64,000 nt of DNA from an uncultured Caldimonas sp. GTDB taxonomy: Bacteria > Pseudomonadota > Gammaproteobacteria > Burkholderiales > Burkholderiaceae. Below are positions 17,725-26,500 of the stretch, in pieces. Each line of letters starts with the position of its first letter. The first letter of the stretch is position 1. Under the pieces are notes generated by a model. It did no database searches. It saw nothing but the letters and a program-made list of their open reading frames with translations, and was not told the origin of the DNA. Position numbers and translations under genes: made by a program. The stretch is from positions 185,398-249,397 of the forward strand of contig NZ_CAMLJQ010000004.1 of NCBI RefSeq assembly GCF_946480305.1, written 5' to 3'.

Positions 17725-18632
17725 GCACCGACGCCCGCCAGATCACCGGTGGCATCGTGGCCGGGCTGGCCGCTGGCGCGTTGTGGGGCCTGGTGTTCGT
17801 GCTGCCCCGGCTGGTCGACGCCTACGGCAGCGTCGAGGTCACGCTCGGGCGCTATGCCGCGTATGCCTCGATCTCGGTGGCCGGCATGGCGTGGGCGTGG
17901 CGCCGCGCCCGTCCGCACCTGCAGCCGCGCGTGCTCGCCGCGGCCTTGCTGCTCGGCTGGCTCGGCAACAGCCTGTACTACCTGCTGGTCGTCTATGCCG
18001 TGCGCTGGGCGGGCACCGCGTTGACCGGGCTGATCATCGGCACCATCCCGCTGTGGCTGCTGTGCATCGGCCGGCCGCCCGGGCTGCGGCTGGCACGGCT
18101 TGCACCGGGGGCCCTGTGCACCGCGGCGGGCCTCGCGCTGATGCATTGGAGCGCCACGCACGGCGGCACCGGCCCGATGTTCGGCTGGGGCCTCGCCTGC
18201 GCAGTGGCCGCGCTCGTCAGCTGGACGGCCTTCGCGCTGCTCAATGCGCGCTGGATGAAGCGCCACCCGACGCTGCCCAACGATGTGTGGACCAACCTGC
18301 TGGGCGTGGCGACGCTGCTGGGCCTGCTGCCGCTGGCCGTGTTGGCCGAGCCGGGAACCGCCAGCCCCGCGGCGCGAGATGCGCAATGGCCGCTGTTCCT
18401 CGCCGTCTCGCTCGTCATGGGGTTCGGCGCCTCCTGGGTCGCGACCTGGCTGTGGAACCTGGCCAGCCGGCGCCTGCCGACCTCGCTCGCCGGGCAGCTG
18501 ATCGTCAGCGAGACGCTGTTCGCGCTGGCCTACGGTTATGTCTATGAGCAGCGCTGGCCGGTGCTCGCGGAATGGGCGGCAGCGGCGCTGTTCGTCATCG
18601 GCATCGTCTGGGCGATCCGGCACCACCGGTGA
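17721..18632 (+). CDS. EamA/DMT-family transporter
   Basis: A 303-residue membrane protein with about ten hydrophobic segments in two EamA repeats (first AGLAAGALWGLVFVLPRL, second LACAVAALVSWTAFALLNAR). Members of the drug/metabolite transporter superfamily export or exchange amino acids, nucleosides and similar metabolites. It is translationally coupled to the ArgP-like regulator by a 4-base overlap, so an amino-acid-related substrate is plausible. The substrate cannot be read from sequence. Confidence 0.92.
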   Translation: MSTDARQITGGIVAGLAAGALWGLVFVLPRLVDAYGSVEVTLGRYAAYASISVAGMAWAWRRARPHLQPRVLAAALLLGWLGNSLYYLLVVYAVRWAGTALTGLIIGTIPLWLLCIGRPPGLRLARLAPGALCTAAGLALMHWSATHGGTGPMFGWGLACAVAALVSWTAFALLNARWMKRHPTLPNDVWTNLLGVATLLGLLPLAVLAEPGTASPAARDAQWPLFLAVSLVMGFGASWVATWLWNLASRRLPTSLAGQLIVSETLFALAYGYVYEQRWPVLAEWAAAALFVIGIVWAIRHHR

Positions 18633-18724
18633 CGGGCACGGCACAAGCGCACACCGTCGGCTGACGGGTGTGAACCAAGCCCGGCGGGCCGGCTCACAAT
18701 CCAGGCCTGCCGTTTTTGCCGCCG

Positions 18725-20302
18725 ATGCACCGCCGCCACGCCCTCACCCTCCTGACCCGCAGCGCCGCCGCCGTTGCACTGGGCAGCCTGTTCACGGCCT
18801 CCACCGGGCCGCACGCGCGGCCGCCTGCCTTCGAGAAGCCCCGTTTCACCGACTACCCGTTCACGCTGGGTGTCGCCAGCGGCATGCCGCGCCCGCACTC
18901 GGTCGTGCTGTGGACACGCCTTGCACCCGAGCCCTACGAAAAAGGCGGCGGGCTGCCGGAGCTGCCGCTGCCGGTGCGCTGGGAACTGGCCGACGACGAG
19001 CACTTCGGCAAGGTAGTGCAGCGCGGAGAGATCGCGGCGCACCCGGAGCATGCGCACAGCGTGCATGTGGAAGTGACCGGCCTGGTCCCCGGGCGCAGCT
19101 ACTTCTACCGCTTCATCAGCGGCGAGGCGGTCAGCCCGATCGGCCGCACCCGCACCGCGCCGGCCGAAGATGCACCGCTGCAGCGGCTGCGGCTCGCGCT
19201 GGCCTCGTGCCAGCACTACGAGCAGGGCCACTACGCGGCGCACCGCGAGATCGCCTCGCGCGATCTCGACTTCGTGCTGTTCGTCGGCGATTACATCTAC
19301 GAGTCCACCAACCCGGACTACATGATGCGCGCACACGAAGGCCGCCCGCCGACGCGGCTGGAGATGTTCCGCCGCCGCCACGCCACCTACAAGCTCGACC
19401 CCCACCTGCGGGCGGCGCACGCCGCCCACCCGTGGGTGCTGACCTGGGACGACCACGAGGTCGAGAACGACTACGCCGATATGCACTCGTGGACCGGCCG
19501 CGACGCCGAGGCCTTCCTGCGGCGCCGGGCGTCGGCCTACAAGGCCTACTTCGAGCACATGCCGGTGTCGCCGTCGATGGCGCCGAAGGGCCCGTCGATG
19601 CGCATCCACGACCGCTATGCCTGGGGTCAGCTGGCCGAACTGTGGACGCTGGACGCGCGCCAGTTCCGCAGCCTGCAAGCCTGCAACGTCGACGAACTGG
19701 CCGGCGGGCGGCTGCTGCACAGCTGCCCGGCCTTGGCCGACGAGACCCGCACCGTGTTCGGGCCGGAGCAGGAAAGCTGGCTGCACGACGGGCTCACCAC
19801 CAGCGCGCGCACCTGGAAGCTGCTCGGCCAGTCGAGCCAGATCAGCCCGTGGGGCATCGACACGCCGCTGGGCCGCAGCGTCTACAGCGACAGCTGGGAC
19901 GGCTACCCCCGCGCCCGCGAACGGCTGCTGCGCACCATCGCCGAGGCCGGCGTGCAGGACGTCATCGCGCTCGGCGGCGACGTGCACCGCCACGTGGCGG
20001 CGCAGCTGCGCGTGCACCCGAACGATCCGCGCTCACCGGTCGTCGCCAGCGAATTCGTCACCAGCTCCATCACCACGCGTGGCTTGCCCGACGCCGTGAT
20101 GAGCGTGATCCGCTACGCCAACCCGGACCTCGTGCATGCACGCAGCGACGAGCGCGGCTATGCGCTGGTGGAGCTGCGGCCCGAATCGGCGCGTTGCGAG
20201 TTCCGGGCCACGGCGTTCCCGGTCGCGGCCGAGGCACGGCTGCACACGCAGGCAGTGTTCGAAGTGGAACGGGGCCGCGCGGGCGTGCAACGCGACGCCT
20301 GA
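18725..20302 (+). CDS. phoD: PhoD-family alkaline phosphatase/phosphodiesterase
   Basis: A 525-residue exported enzyme. The ATG at 18725 opens with HRRHALTLLTRSAAAVALGSL, a twin-arginine-type signal; an in-frame TTG at 18716 is less likely. The N-terminal beta domain (GVASGMPRPHSVVLWTRL) is followed by the metallophosphoesterase core with FVGDYIYE, TWDDHEVENDY and ALGGDVHRH, which hold the Ca/Fe ligands in PhoD. It would release phosphate from esters in the periplasm under phosphate limitation. No Pho box was identified upstream. Confidence 0.92.
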   Translation: MHRRHALTLLTRSAAAVALGSLFTASTGPHARPPAFEKPRFTDYPFTLGVASGMPRPHSVVLWTRLAPEPYEKGGGLPELPLPVRWELADDEHFGKVVQRGEIAAHPEHAHSVHVEVTGLVPGRSYFYRFISGEAVSPIGRTRTAPAEDAPLQRLRLALASCQHYEQGHYAAHREIASRDLDFVLFVGDYIYESTNPDYMMRAHEGRPPTRLEMFRRRHATYKLDPHLRAAHAAHPWVLTWDDHEVENDYADMHSWTGRDAEAFLRRRASAYKAYFEHMPVSPSMAPKGPSMRIHDRYAWGQLAELWTLDARQFRSLQACNVDELAGGRLLHSCPALADETRTVFGPEQESWLHDGLTTSARTWKLLGQSSQISPWGIDTPLGRSVYSDSWDGYPRARERLLRTIAEAGVQDVIALGGDVHRHVAAQLRVHPNDPRSPVVASEFVTSSITTRGLPDAVMSVIRYANPDLVHARSDERGYALVELRPESARCEFRATAFPVAAEARLHTQAVFEVERGRAGVQRDA

Positions 20303-20368
20303 GTCCGCCGCCGTCACATCGAGTGACGCCTGCGCGCCACGCTCCCCCATGAACTAGGGGTGAACAAC

Positions 20369-20384
20369 GGGGGGTTGTCCCCCC
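20369..20384. repeat. GC hairpin upstream of a small gene
   Basis: GGGGGG (20369-20374) and CCCCCC (20379-20384) with a TTGT loop. No T-run follows on either strand, so it is not a typical terminator. It lies 90 bases before the small gene and could act in RNA stability or as a regulator site. Confidence 0.4.
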
Positions 20385-20473
20385 ATCTCGGGATACCGGA
20401 AAACGGGCGAGGCGCGCACACTCGTTTGTACTGACTCAAGTCCCACCGCCCGTTCGCCGAAAGAGGTTTCATC

Positions 20474-20671
20474 ATGGGCAACTTCGAACTCCCCTCCTGG
20501 ATGCAGTCGCTGGTGCACCGCGAAGCGCCTGCTCCCGAGGTCGACCCTGCCGATCTGGGCACCGTGCTCGGCCTCGAGGCCAGCCTGGTGCCGCTGGAAC
20601 GCAGCTTCGCGCCCGCGAAGAAGTCGATCGCCGAGAGCAAGACCGACTTCGGCGACCTGTACCGCTACTGA
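20474..20671 (+). CDS. Small hypothetical protein (65 residues)
   Basis: A 65-residue acidic/neutral protein with an AGAGG ribosome site about 7 bases before ATG 20474. It begins GNFELPSWMQSLVHRE and ends TDFGDLYRY. There is no signal peptide, cysteine or membrane segment, and it has no recognised motif. Codon use looks like the neighbouring genes. It stands alone between phoD and a convergent FAS1 gene; function unknown. Confidence 0.65.
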   Translation: MGNFELPSWMQSLVHREAPAPEVDPADLGTVLGLEASLVPLERSFAPAKKSIAESKTDFGDLYRY

Positions 20672-20696
20672 TCGTCCCAGCGACAAGCGTTGCCGG

Positions 20697-21659
20697 TCAC
20701 TCCGGCAGCAGCACCTTGTCGACCACGTGGATCACGCCATTGCGCGCGAGCACGTCGGTCGCCACCAGGTTCGAGCGCCTGCCCGCGCCGTCCGTGATCG
20801 CCAGATCCGCTCCCACCGTGAACGTACCGCCCTGCAGGCTCGTCACCGGCTGCCCGATCGGCACCTGCGCCTTGAAGACTCGCGCGTTCACCACGTGATA
20901 GGTGAGCACCTGCGTCAGCAGGTCGGTGTTGGCGAGCAACTGATCCTTCGTCACGCCAAGTTCGCCCAGCAGGTCGGCAAAAGCCGCGTTCGTCGGCGCA
21001 AACACCGTGAACGGACCATCGGCCTGCAGTGCCGACGTGAGGTCCGCGGCCTCGAGCGCTTCGATGAGGATGCTGAACTCCGGGTTGGCCGCGGCCGTTG
21101 CGGCGATGTCCTTGTCGCCGGGCAGGAGCACCTTGTCGATGGTGTGCAGCACGCCATTGCTCGCCCGCACGTCCGTGGCCGTGATCGCTGCCACCCGGTT
21201 GCGTTCGTCGGTGACGGCGAGCCCGTCGCCCTGCGCCTCCACCTTGAAAACGCCGCCTTCGAGCGTGGCGATCGGCTGGCCGAGCGGCACGTCGGCACGA
21301 GCGACCTCCCCGCTCACCACGTGATAGGTCAGCACCTGCGTCAGCAGCGCCTGGTCGGCCAGCAATTGCTCCTTGGTCACGCCCAGCTCGGCCAGCAATT
21401 GCTGGAAGGCGGCGTTCGTCGGCGCGAACACCGTCAGTTTGCTGCTGCCGTTCAAGGCCGCCGCCACCGAAGGATCGGCAGCCTGGACGGCGGCCAGCAG
21501 CAGGCTGAAGCCATCGCCGTCCGCGTCGGTCTTGGCCGAGGATTGCACGGTCTGGGCAAGCGTCGCGGACGCGGCCTCGTCGTCATCATCACCGCCGCCG
21601 CCGCAGGCGGCGATCAGGGAGGAAGCTGCCAGTGCGAGCAGCAGTCGCAAAAGTGCCAT
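20697..21659 (-). CDS. Lipoprotein with two fasciclin (FAS1) domains
   Basis: A 320-residue lipoprotein. The signal peptide ends in a lipobox LIAAC at residues about 15-19, followed by a Gly/Asp-rich linker. Two tandem FAS1 domains follow (about 35-170 and 180-320). Each has the H1 block TVFAPTNAAF, the VLTYHVV strand and the terminal DKVLLPxxx block. FAS1 domains mediate adhesion to surfaces or other proteins. AAGGAG precedes ATG 21659. The gene is divergent from a TetR regulator across an AT-rich, palindromic promoter region that probably controls both. Confidence 0.93.
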   Translation of the reverse strand: MALLRLLLALAASSLIAACGGGGDDDDEAASATLAQTVQSSAKTDADGDGFSLLLAAVQAADPSVAAALNGSSKLTVFAPTNAAFQQLLAELGVTKEQLLADQALLTQVLTYHVVSGEVARADVPLGQPIATLEGGVFKVEAQGDGLAVTDERNRVAAITATDVRASNGVLHTIDKVLLPGDKDIAATAAANPEFSILIEALEAADLTSALQADGPFTVFAPTNAAFADLLGELGVTKDQLLANTDLLTQVLTYHVVNARVFKAQVPIGQPVTSLQGGTFTVGADLAITDGAGRRSNLVATDVLARNGVIHVVDKVLLPE

Positions 21660-21734
21660 GGGTATCTCCTTGAGTGGACAACACCCTCCCCCCGCCAGCC
21701 GGGGCGCTCATCCGGGCGCCTTTTGCGCATTGTG

Positions 21735-21802
21735 ACTGATCAGTATTAATTTTCAACTTGTCAGTTTTAGCAACGACCAATCGGTTTCATTTCAATACTG
21801 AT
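21735..21802. promoter_or_regulatory. TetR-type operator and divergent promoter region
   Basis: A perfect 10-base palindrome ACTGATCAGT (21735-21744) overlaps one arm of a longer inverted repeat, ATCAGTATT (21739-21747) and AATACTGAT (21794-21802). The region is strikingly AT-rich for this genome and lies between the FAS1 lipoprotein and TetR genes. It is the likely binding region of the TetR protein. Confidence 0.65.
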
Positions 21803-21840
21803 TCGTTCTCATGCGCGCGCCGCGGCATAGAATCCGCCCC

Positions 21841-22461
21841 ATGGCTCGCCTCTCATTCAAGGAACAGGTGCTGCGTGCACGCGAAGACGCGATCGTCGCC
21901 TCGGTCAACCGCTTGCTGGCCGAGAAGGGCTTCGATCTGATGACGGTCGACGAGGTCGCCGCCGATGTCGGGATCGCGAAAGCCAGCCTCTACAAGCACT
22001 TCACCTCGAAGGAAGAGCTGGCGGCCGCAGCGATGATCCGCGTGCTGCAGCGCGCCATCGAGTTCGTCGACGGCTTGGCCGCCGCATCCCCGCAGCCTGC
22101 TCCGCTCGAGCAATTGCGCGCGGTGGCCCGTTGGACGATGGAGGTGCAACTCGCTGGTGAAATGCCGTCGCTGCCGGCCCAGAACTCCAGCCTGCGGCAG
22201 GCCCTGGTCGGCAACAGCGAATACATGAACCGGCTGTTCGCGCTGAGCGACAAGCTCGGCGGCTGGATCACCGAGGCGCAATCGGCCGGCAGCCTGAACA
22301 GGTCGGTGCCGGCCGAAGTGGTGCTCTACACGCTGTTCGCGCGTGCATGCGACCCGGTACTGGGGTTGCTGAAGGCAGGCGGCCAGTACAGCGACGAGCA
22401 GATCATCGAGTACCTGCTGTCGACCTGTTTCGATGGCCTGGCAGCACGCCCGGCCGCCTGA
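21841..22461 (+). CDS. TetR-family transcriptional regulator
   Basis: A 206-residue repressor. The ATG at 21841 opens MARLSFKEQVLRAREDAI, and an in-frame ATG at 21811 is rejected as it lies in the promoter. The helix-turn-helix is at about residues 30-55 (MTVDEVAADVGIAKASLYKHF), typical of TetR. The ligand-binding C-terminal domain is helical. It is divergent from the FAS1 lipoprotein gene with palindromes between, so it probably represses that gene and itself. The ligand is unknown. Confidence 0.93.
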   Translation: MARLSFKEQVLRAREDAIVASVNRLLAEKGFDLMTVDEVAADVGIAKASLYKHFTSKEELAAAAMIRVLQRAIEFVDGLAAASPQPAPLEQLRAVARWTMEVQLAGEMPSLPAQNSSLRQALVGNSEYMNRLFALSDKLGGWITEAQSAGSLNRSVPAEVVLYTLFARACDPVLGLLKAGGQYSDEQIIEYLLSTCFDGLAARPAA

Positions 22462-22476
22462 CACCCCCTGGGTGCG

Positions 22477-22899
22477 TCAGCGCACCAGCAGCACCGGCAC
22501 CTTGCAGTTGGCCAGCACGTTGGTCGCCACCGAGCCGAGCACCAGGTTGCCGAGTGCCGAGTGGCCGTGCGAGCCCATCACCACCATGTCGAACTTGCCC
22601 TGGGAGGCGGTCTTCGAGATGGCGTCGGCGGGGTGACCCACCTTGAACGTGGACTTCGCCTTCAGGCCCTGCTTCTCGAGGAAGGTCCGCACCGGCTTGA
22701 GCACCTTCTCGGCTTCTTCGGCGTAGTAGTCGGTCAGGGTTTCCTTGTCGATCACGGCCGCGGCGCGGGGCGGCACGGCGGGCACCGCGGTCAGCACCGT
22801 GTACTCCTGTGCCGGGCCGAACAGCTCGTCGTGGGCGGTGACGTAGGCCAGCATGCGCTTCGTGAAAGCGCTGCCGTCCACGGCGATCAGTATCTTCAT
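22477..22899 (-). CDS. Universal stress protein (UspA family)
   Basis: A 140-residue protein. ATG 22899 has AAGGAG six bases upstream and starts MKILIAVDGSAFTKR, the family opening. Near the C-terminus the ATP-binding block GSHGHSALGNLVLGSVA fits G-x2-G-x9-G(S/T), so this is a nucleotide-binding Usp. The last residues are VPVLLVR, as is usual. Usp proteins bind ATP and aid survival in stationary phase or stress. It converges on the TetR gene with a 15-base gap. Confidence 0.95.
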   Translation of the reverse strand: MKILIAVDGSAFTKRMLAYVTAHDELFGPAQEYTVLTAVPAVPPRAAAVIDKETLTDYYAEEAEKVLKPVRTFLEKQGLKAKSTFKVGHPADAISKTASQGKFDMVVMGSHGHSALGNLVLGSVATNVLANCKVPVLLVR

Positions 22900-23306
22900 G
22901 GCGAACTCCTTGTTGTTGGATGAGCAGGTGAGCGGGCTGCGGCGCTGCCCGGCACGATGTGCAGCATCGCACCGGGGCAAGCTCCGCTCCTTGACGCCGC
23001 TCAAGATCATAGACAAGGGGCGCGTGGGGCTTGGATGTGGGTAGTGCGCATCGCTTTTTAGCTCGGTACGCCCTTACCCAATGACGCGATTTAGCCGTCT
23101 CGGTTACCAACGCTTGCACATTCGTGGTCCCAAAAAGGCCCCAAACGCCTTGCGCTCCCTCATCTGAGGGATGCGACCCCCGAGGGCCACGATTACAGTT
23201 TCTGCATCTGCTGTCACACGGAATTTGGGTTCTTGGACTGCGCACGAAAAGACGCGACAAGACCCTGCGAATCCCAACGACGTCCTTCTTACCAAGGACT
23301 TCAAAC

Positions 23307-23340
23307 AGCCCGCCCGGGTTATTCGGGCGGGCTTTTTTTT
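23307..23340 (+). terminator. Strong rho-independent terminator in the gap before the giant gene
   Basis: Ten-base perfect arms AGCCCGCCCG (23307-23316) and CGGGCGGGCT (23324-23333) with a 7-base loop are followed by a run of T. No protein gene on the plus strand ends just upstream. Confidence 0.9.
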
Positions 23341-23464
23341 GTCCGCGCGACCACGCTCACGCGGCGAAACGATTTTCCGGGCCCTCGTAGCGCCCCTGCG
23401 CGTCGAGCCTGCCTACGATGTAGGTAGTTCCCCCTGCTCGACGCCAGCCCCTCTCCGTGGAGGA

Positions 23465-23483
23465 GGCATCTCCATGAGATGCC
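23465..23483. repeat. Short perfect hairpin before the giant gene
   Basis: GGCATCTC (23465-23472) and GAGATGCC (23476-23483) with a CAT loop, 66 bases before the start of the giant gene. It may lie in the 5' leader of that mRNA. Confidence 0.45.
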
Positions 23484-23549
23484 GACCGGCTGTTCCACCT
23501 CACCCCGCTGCATGCCGGCCAGGCCTACCGCCACCGGCCACCCGTCGAC

Positions 23550-26500
23550 ATGATCGTTCTCAATGCTTCCAGCCCTCCCGCCGGCGATATCGCGCGGGCG
23601 CTGCCTTCGCCGCAATCTTCGACCCGCGTCCCTGCGCAGGCAGGAGGCCGACCTCCCGCCTGGCTCGACGCGGCGAAATCCGTGCAGGGCAGCGAGCTCT
23701 ATTCGGCCTGGGAGACGGCGCAGAAAAACCTGGAGAAGCTCCCCGCGAGCGCCGACAAGGAAGGCGCACGACGCGCGGCGCAGGACGCTTGGACAAGGAT
23801 GCGGGCCGATGCCGGCTATGCCCGCTTCGAGATGCTCTACGCGGCAGAACAGGCTCGCGCCAGCCGGGCTGCCGCGGCCCGGCTCCCGGTGGCGCGGCAG
23901 GCGGAAGCGAAGTGGTTGCGCGACCAGGCCACCGTGTTCGATGCGGCGCACTCCGAAGCGCAGGCCCGGCTGCGCATGATCGAAGCGGCGAAGCGCTTGG
24001 ACGCCGTTCCGCAAAGCGATGTGCTCGCCGCGCGACAGGCATCGCTGCAGGCCCAGGCGGCCAAGGCTCAGGAGCACTACAACCGGCAAGACGCATCGAG
24101 CCAGAAGGCGCAGGCCAGCCACCAGCAGGATCTGAACGCGGCGACGGGCTCGGGAGGCGGGTTCGGCAGCGGGTTCGACCTGTTCGGCCTTTCCAAGAGC
24201 AAGAAGCAGCAGCGCGAGGACAGCCTGCCCGTGAGATCGAAGGCCGCGCAGCAGGCCAAGGCCGAGCGCGATCGCGCTCAACAGGAGCTCGACGCCTTCC
24301 AGCGCGAGTTGCCGCAAGAGTTCGTGAGGGCGCAGACCGCGGTGCGCGAGACGCAATCACGCTGGCAGCAGGCTGCCGCCGCGCTGAAACTGGCAGAAGC
24401 ACGCGGTGGCCCTGCAGCGCCCGGCGACGCCGCCCGGCCGGCGGGCACGGGCGCCGAATTCGAGCGCAACGCCCTCGCCGACGTCGCCCAGGCGGACGTG
24501 CACGCCGCCCTCGTCGCCCACGGAGATCCGCTGGATCCGGCGGTGCAGGCGCGAGCGTTCATGGCCGACCCCGCGCGCATGGCCCAGGACTGGGCGTGGC
24601 ACGTCCATCGCCACCTGGGCAACCAGGCGCACCGTGCGGGCGATGAGGACGCGCTGCGACGACTCGTGGCCGACAGCCAGGCCTTGCGTCCCGAGTTTTC
24701 GGCACCTGAGGCTTCGGCGGAGCACAACCGAGTCGTCGACGCCGTCGTTCGACGCCTGAAGGATGAAGGCAAAGCGCTGGGCGGACCGGGCTATCGCATC
24801 GTGGTCAGCAGCTACAGCTTCGCGATGCAATCGAAGGACCATGGCAACGGCCGCGGAAACGGGCTGCTTTACAGCCTGCAGGACGAGCAGGGCCGCACGC
24901 ACGCAGTCGTCGACGGGCTGGTCGCCGAAGGCGCCGAGCAGGCCGACCGCTACGACAGCATCGATGCCTTCGTCGACGACAACACCCTGCCCGGCTCGGA
25001 CGCAGCGCTTGCAGTCATGGAAGACGGTCGGGCCCAGGTCGGTACCGACGGCCGCATCGCGATGCGCGTGCTCACCGGCGGCGCACACGAAGAAGAAGCC
25101 TTCGAACGTTGGACGCGCCAGAACCCCAAGCTTGTCACGGGTCTGACCGTGGCAGCCCTGTTGGTGATGACCGCGACACCGTTCATCCCCGTCGGCCGGG
25201 GCGTTGCGGCTGGCGCGGCCGGCACCGTGGGCGCGCGCGCCGCGGCACCGACTGCGGGATCGACCGCCGTCACGGCGCTGCAGGGCACGCTGGTCGGTGG
25301 CTTGACGCTCTACGGAGCTGCGTCGTTCAGGCAGATGTACCAGCAAGAGCGTGCGCGGGGCCAGTCGATGAGCGCGGACACCGTCATGCAAGGCATCACC
25401 GTCGTCTCGTCTCTGGCTGCACTGACCGCGCTGGGCGGGGCCTTCGCGCACGGCGCCCGGGCACGCGCCACGCCGGGTGGAGGCACCACCGCCGCGCAGA
25501 TTGCCGTCTGGGCCAACCGCGTCGCCTGGTCGGGATATCTGCCGGTCGCGCGGGATATCCACCAGCTCGCCAGCAAAGGCGCGGGCCAAGGGCTGCGCGC
25601 AGGCGAAGAAGAGCAGTTGTGGCTCAGCCTCGCGATGGACCTGGTGCCCGAGCTGGCAGGGCACGCCGCGGCGCGCGCAGCAGGCGGGCGCGCTCCTTCT
25701 ACAGCCGCGACTCCCTCTGTGTTGTCGCCCGCCGGACACCCACTGCCCGGATTGCCGGGCTCGTTGCTGATGCCGGCTCCAACGACGCTCGGCGCAACGG
25801 CGGCCGGCACGCCCGGTTCGAACGGCACGCGCACCAGCCAGACGAAAGCACCCCCACCTTCGACCCCGTCGACGACCCCGGCACGCACGCCCTTGCGTGT
25901 CGACCAGAGCCGGGCCCTGGTCGACACCCTGGCGCTGCTGAACCTGAGCGAAGCCTCGTTGCAGCTCGCTGCCGTGCCGCCTGGTCGTCGCAGCCATGAC
26001 ACCCGGGAGGCCACGGCGGGCCACGCGGGCCCCACGCCTTCGTCTGTCCCCCACGGTTCCCGCGCGGTGCGTGCGGCCCCGGCCCATCTGCGTGCTGCGA
26101 CAGACAGTGGGCCCCACGGCGCAGCCCAGCCGGTGAGCCCGTCGTCGGCATTGAAACGCTTCGTCGATGCACATCGCCTGCCCTCGCCCGGTGAACTGGA
26201 GGCCAGGGTGGAGGCGCTCGCACTGGGGGGCAGCATCGAAGCCGCGCGAAGCGAACTGGCCCGTGCGCGTGCCAGGTTCGACGCGTTGCCCCCCAACGTT
26301 CGCGGCGCAGAAGGTGGCGGCGCCAAGGGCGCGCGGCAGTACGGCGAGGCGCTCGAACTGCTGGGCGATTACCTTCCCCGGCTCGCGCAGGCGCAGTCCT
26401 GGTGGCCCGCGACGCTGCGGGGCCGCAGCTCGATGGTCGAAACCCTGCTGACAGAGGGCACGGGCGCTGCCCGGCAGCAATGGCAAGGCGCTCGGCAGCA

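Larger units (their letters stand above)
22900..23549. other. 650-base intergenic region with a terminator but no supported gene
   Basis: It lies between the usp gene (minus) and the 2846-residue protein gene (plus). It holds the usp promoter, a strong plus-strand terminator at 23307-23340 and a hairpin at 23465-23483. Short frames on both strands lack ribosome sites and family signals. Because the terminator needs an upstream plus-strand transcript, a small RNA in about 23050-23306 is possible but not shown. Confidence 0.5.

Noticed and set aside
20369..20384. Terminator after phoD
   Set aside because: The GC hairpin has no T-run on either strand and lies close to the next gene's promoter region.
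23124..23390. An 88-residue plus frame and a 66-residue minus frame in the gap before the giant gene
   Set aside because: Neither has a ribosome site or a plausible protein pattern, and the plus frame runs through a terminator hairpin.
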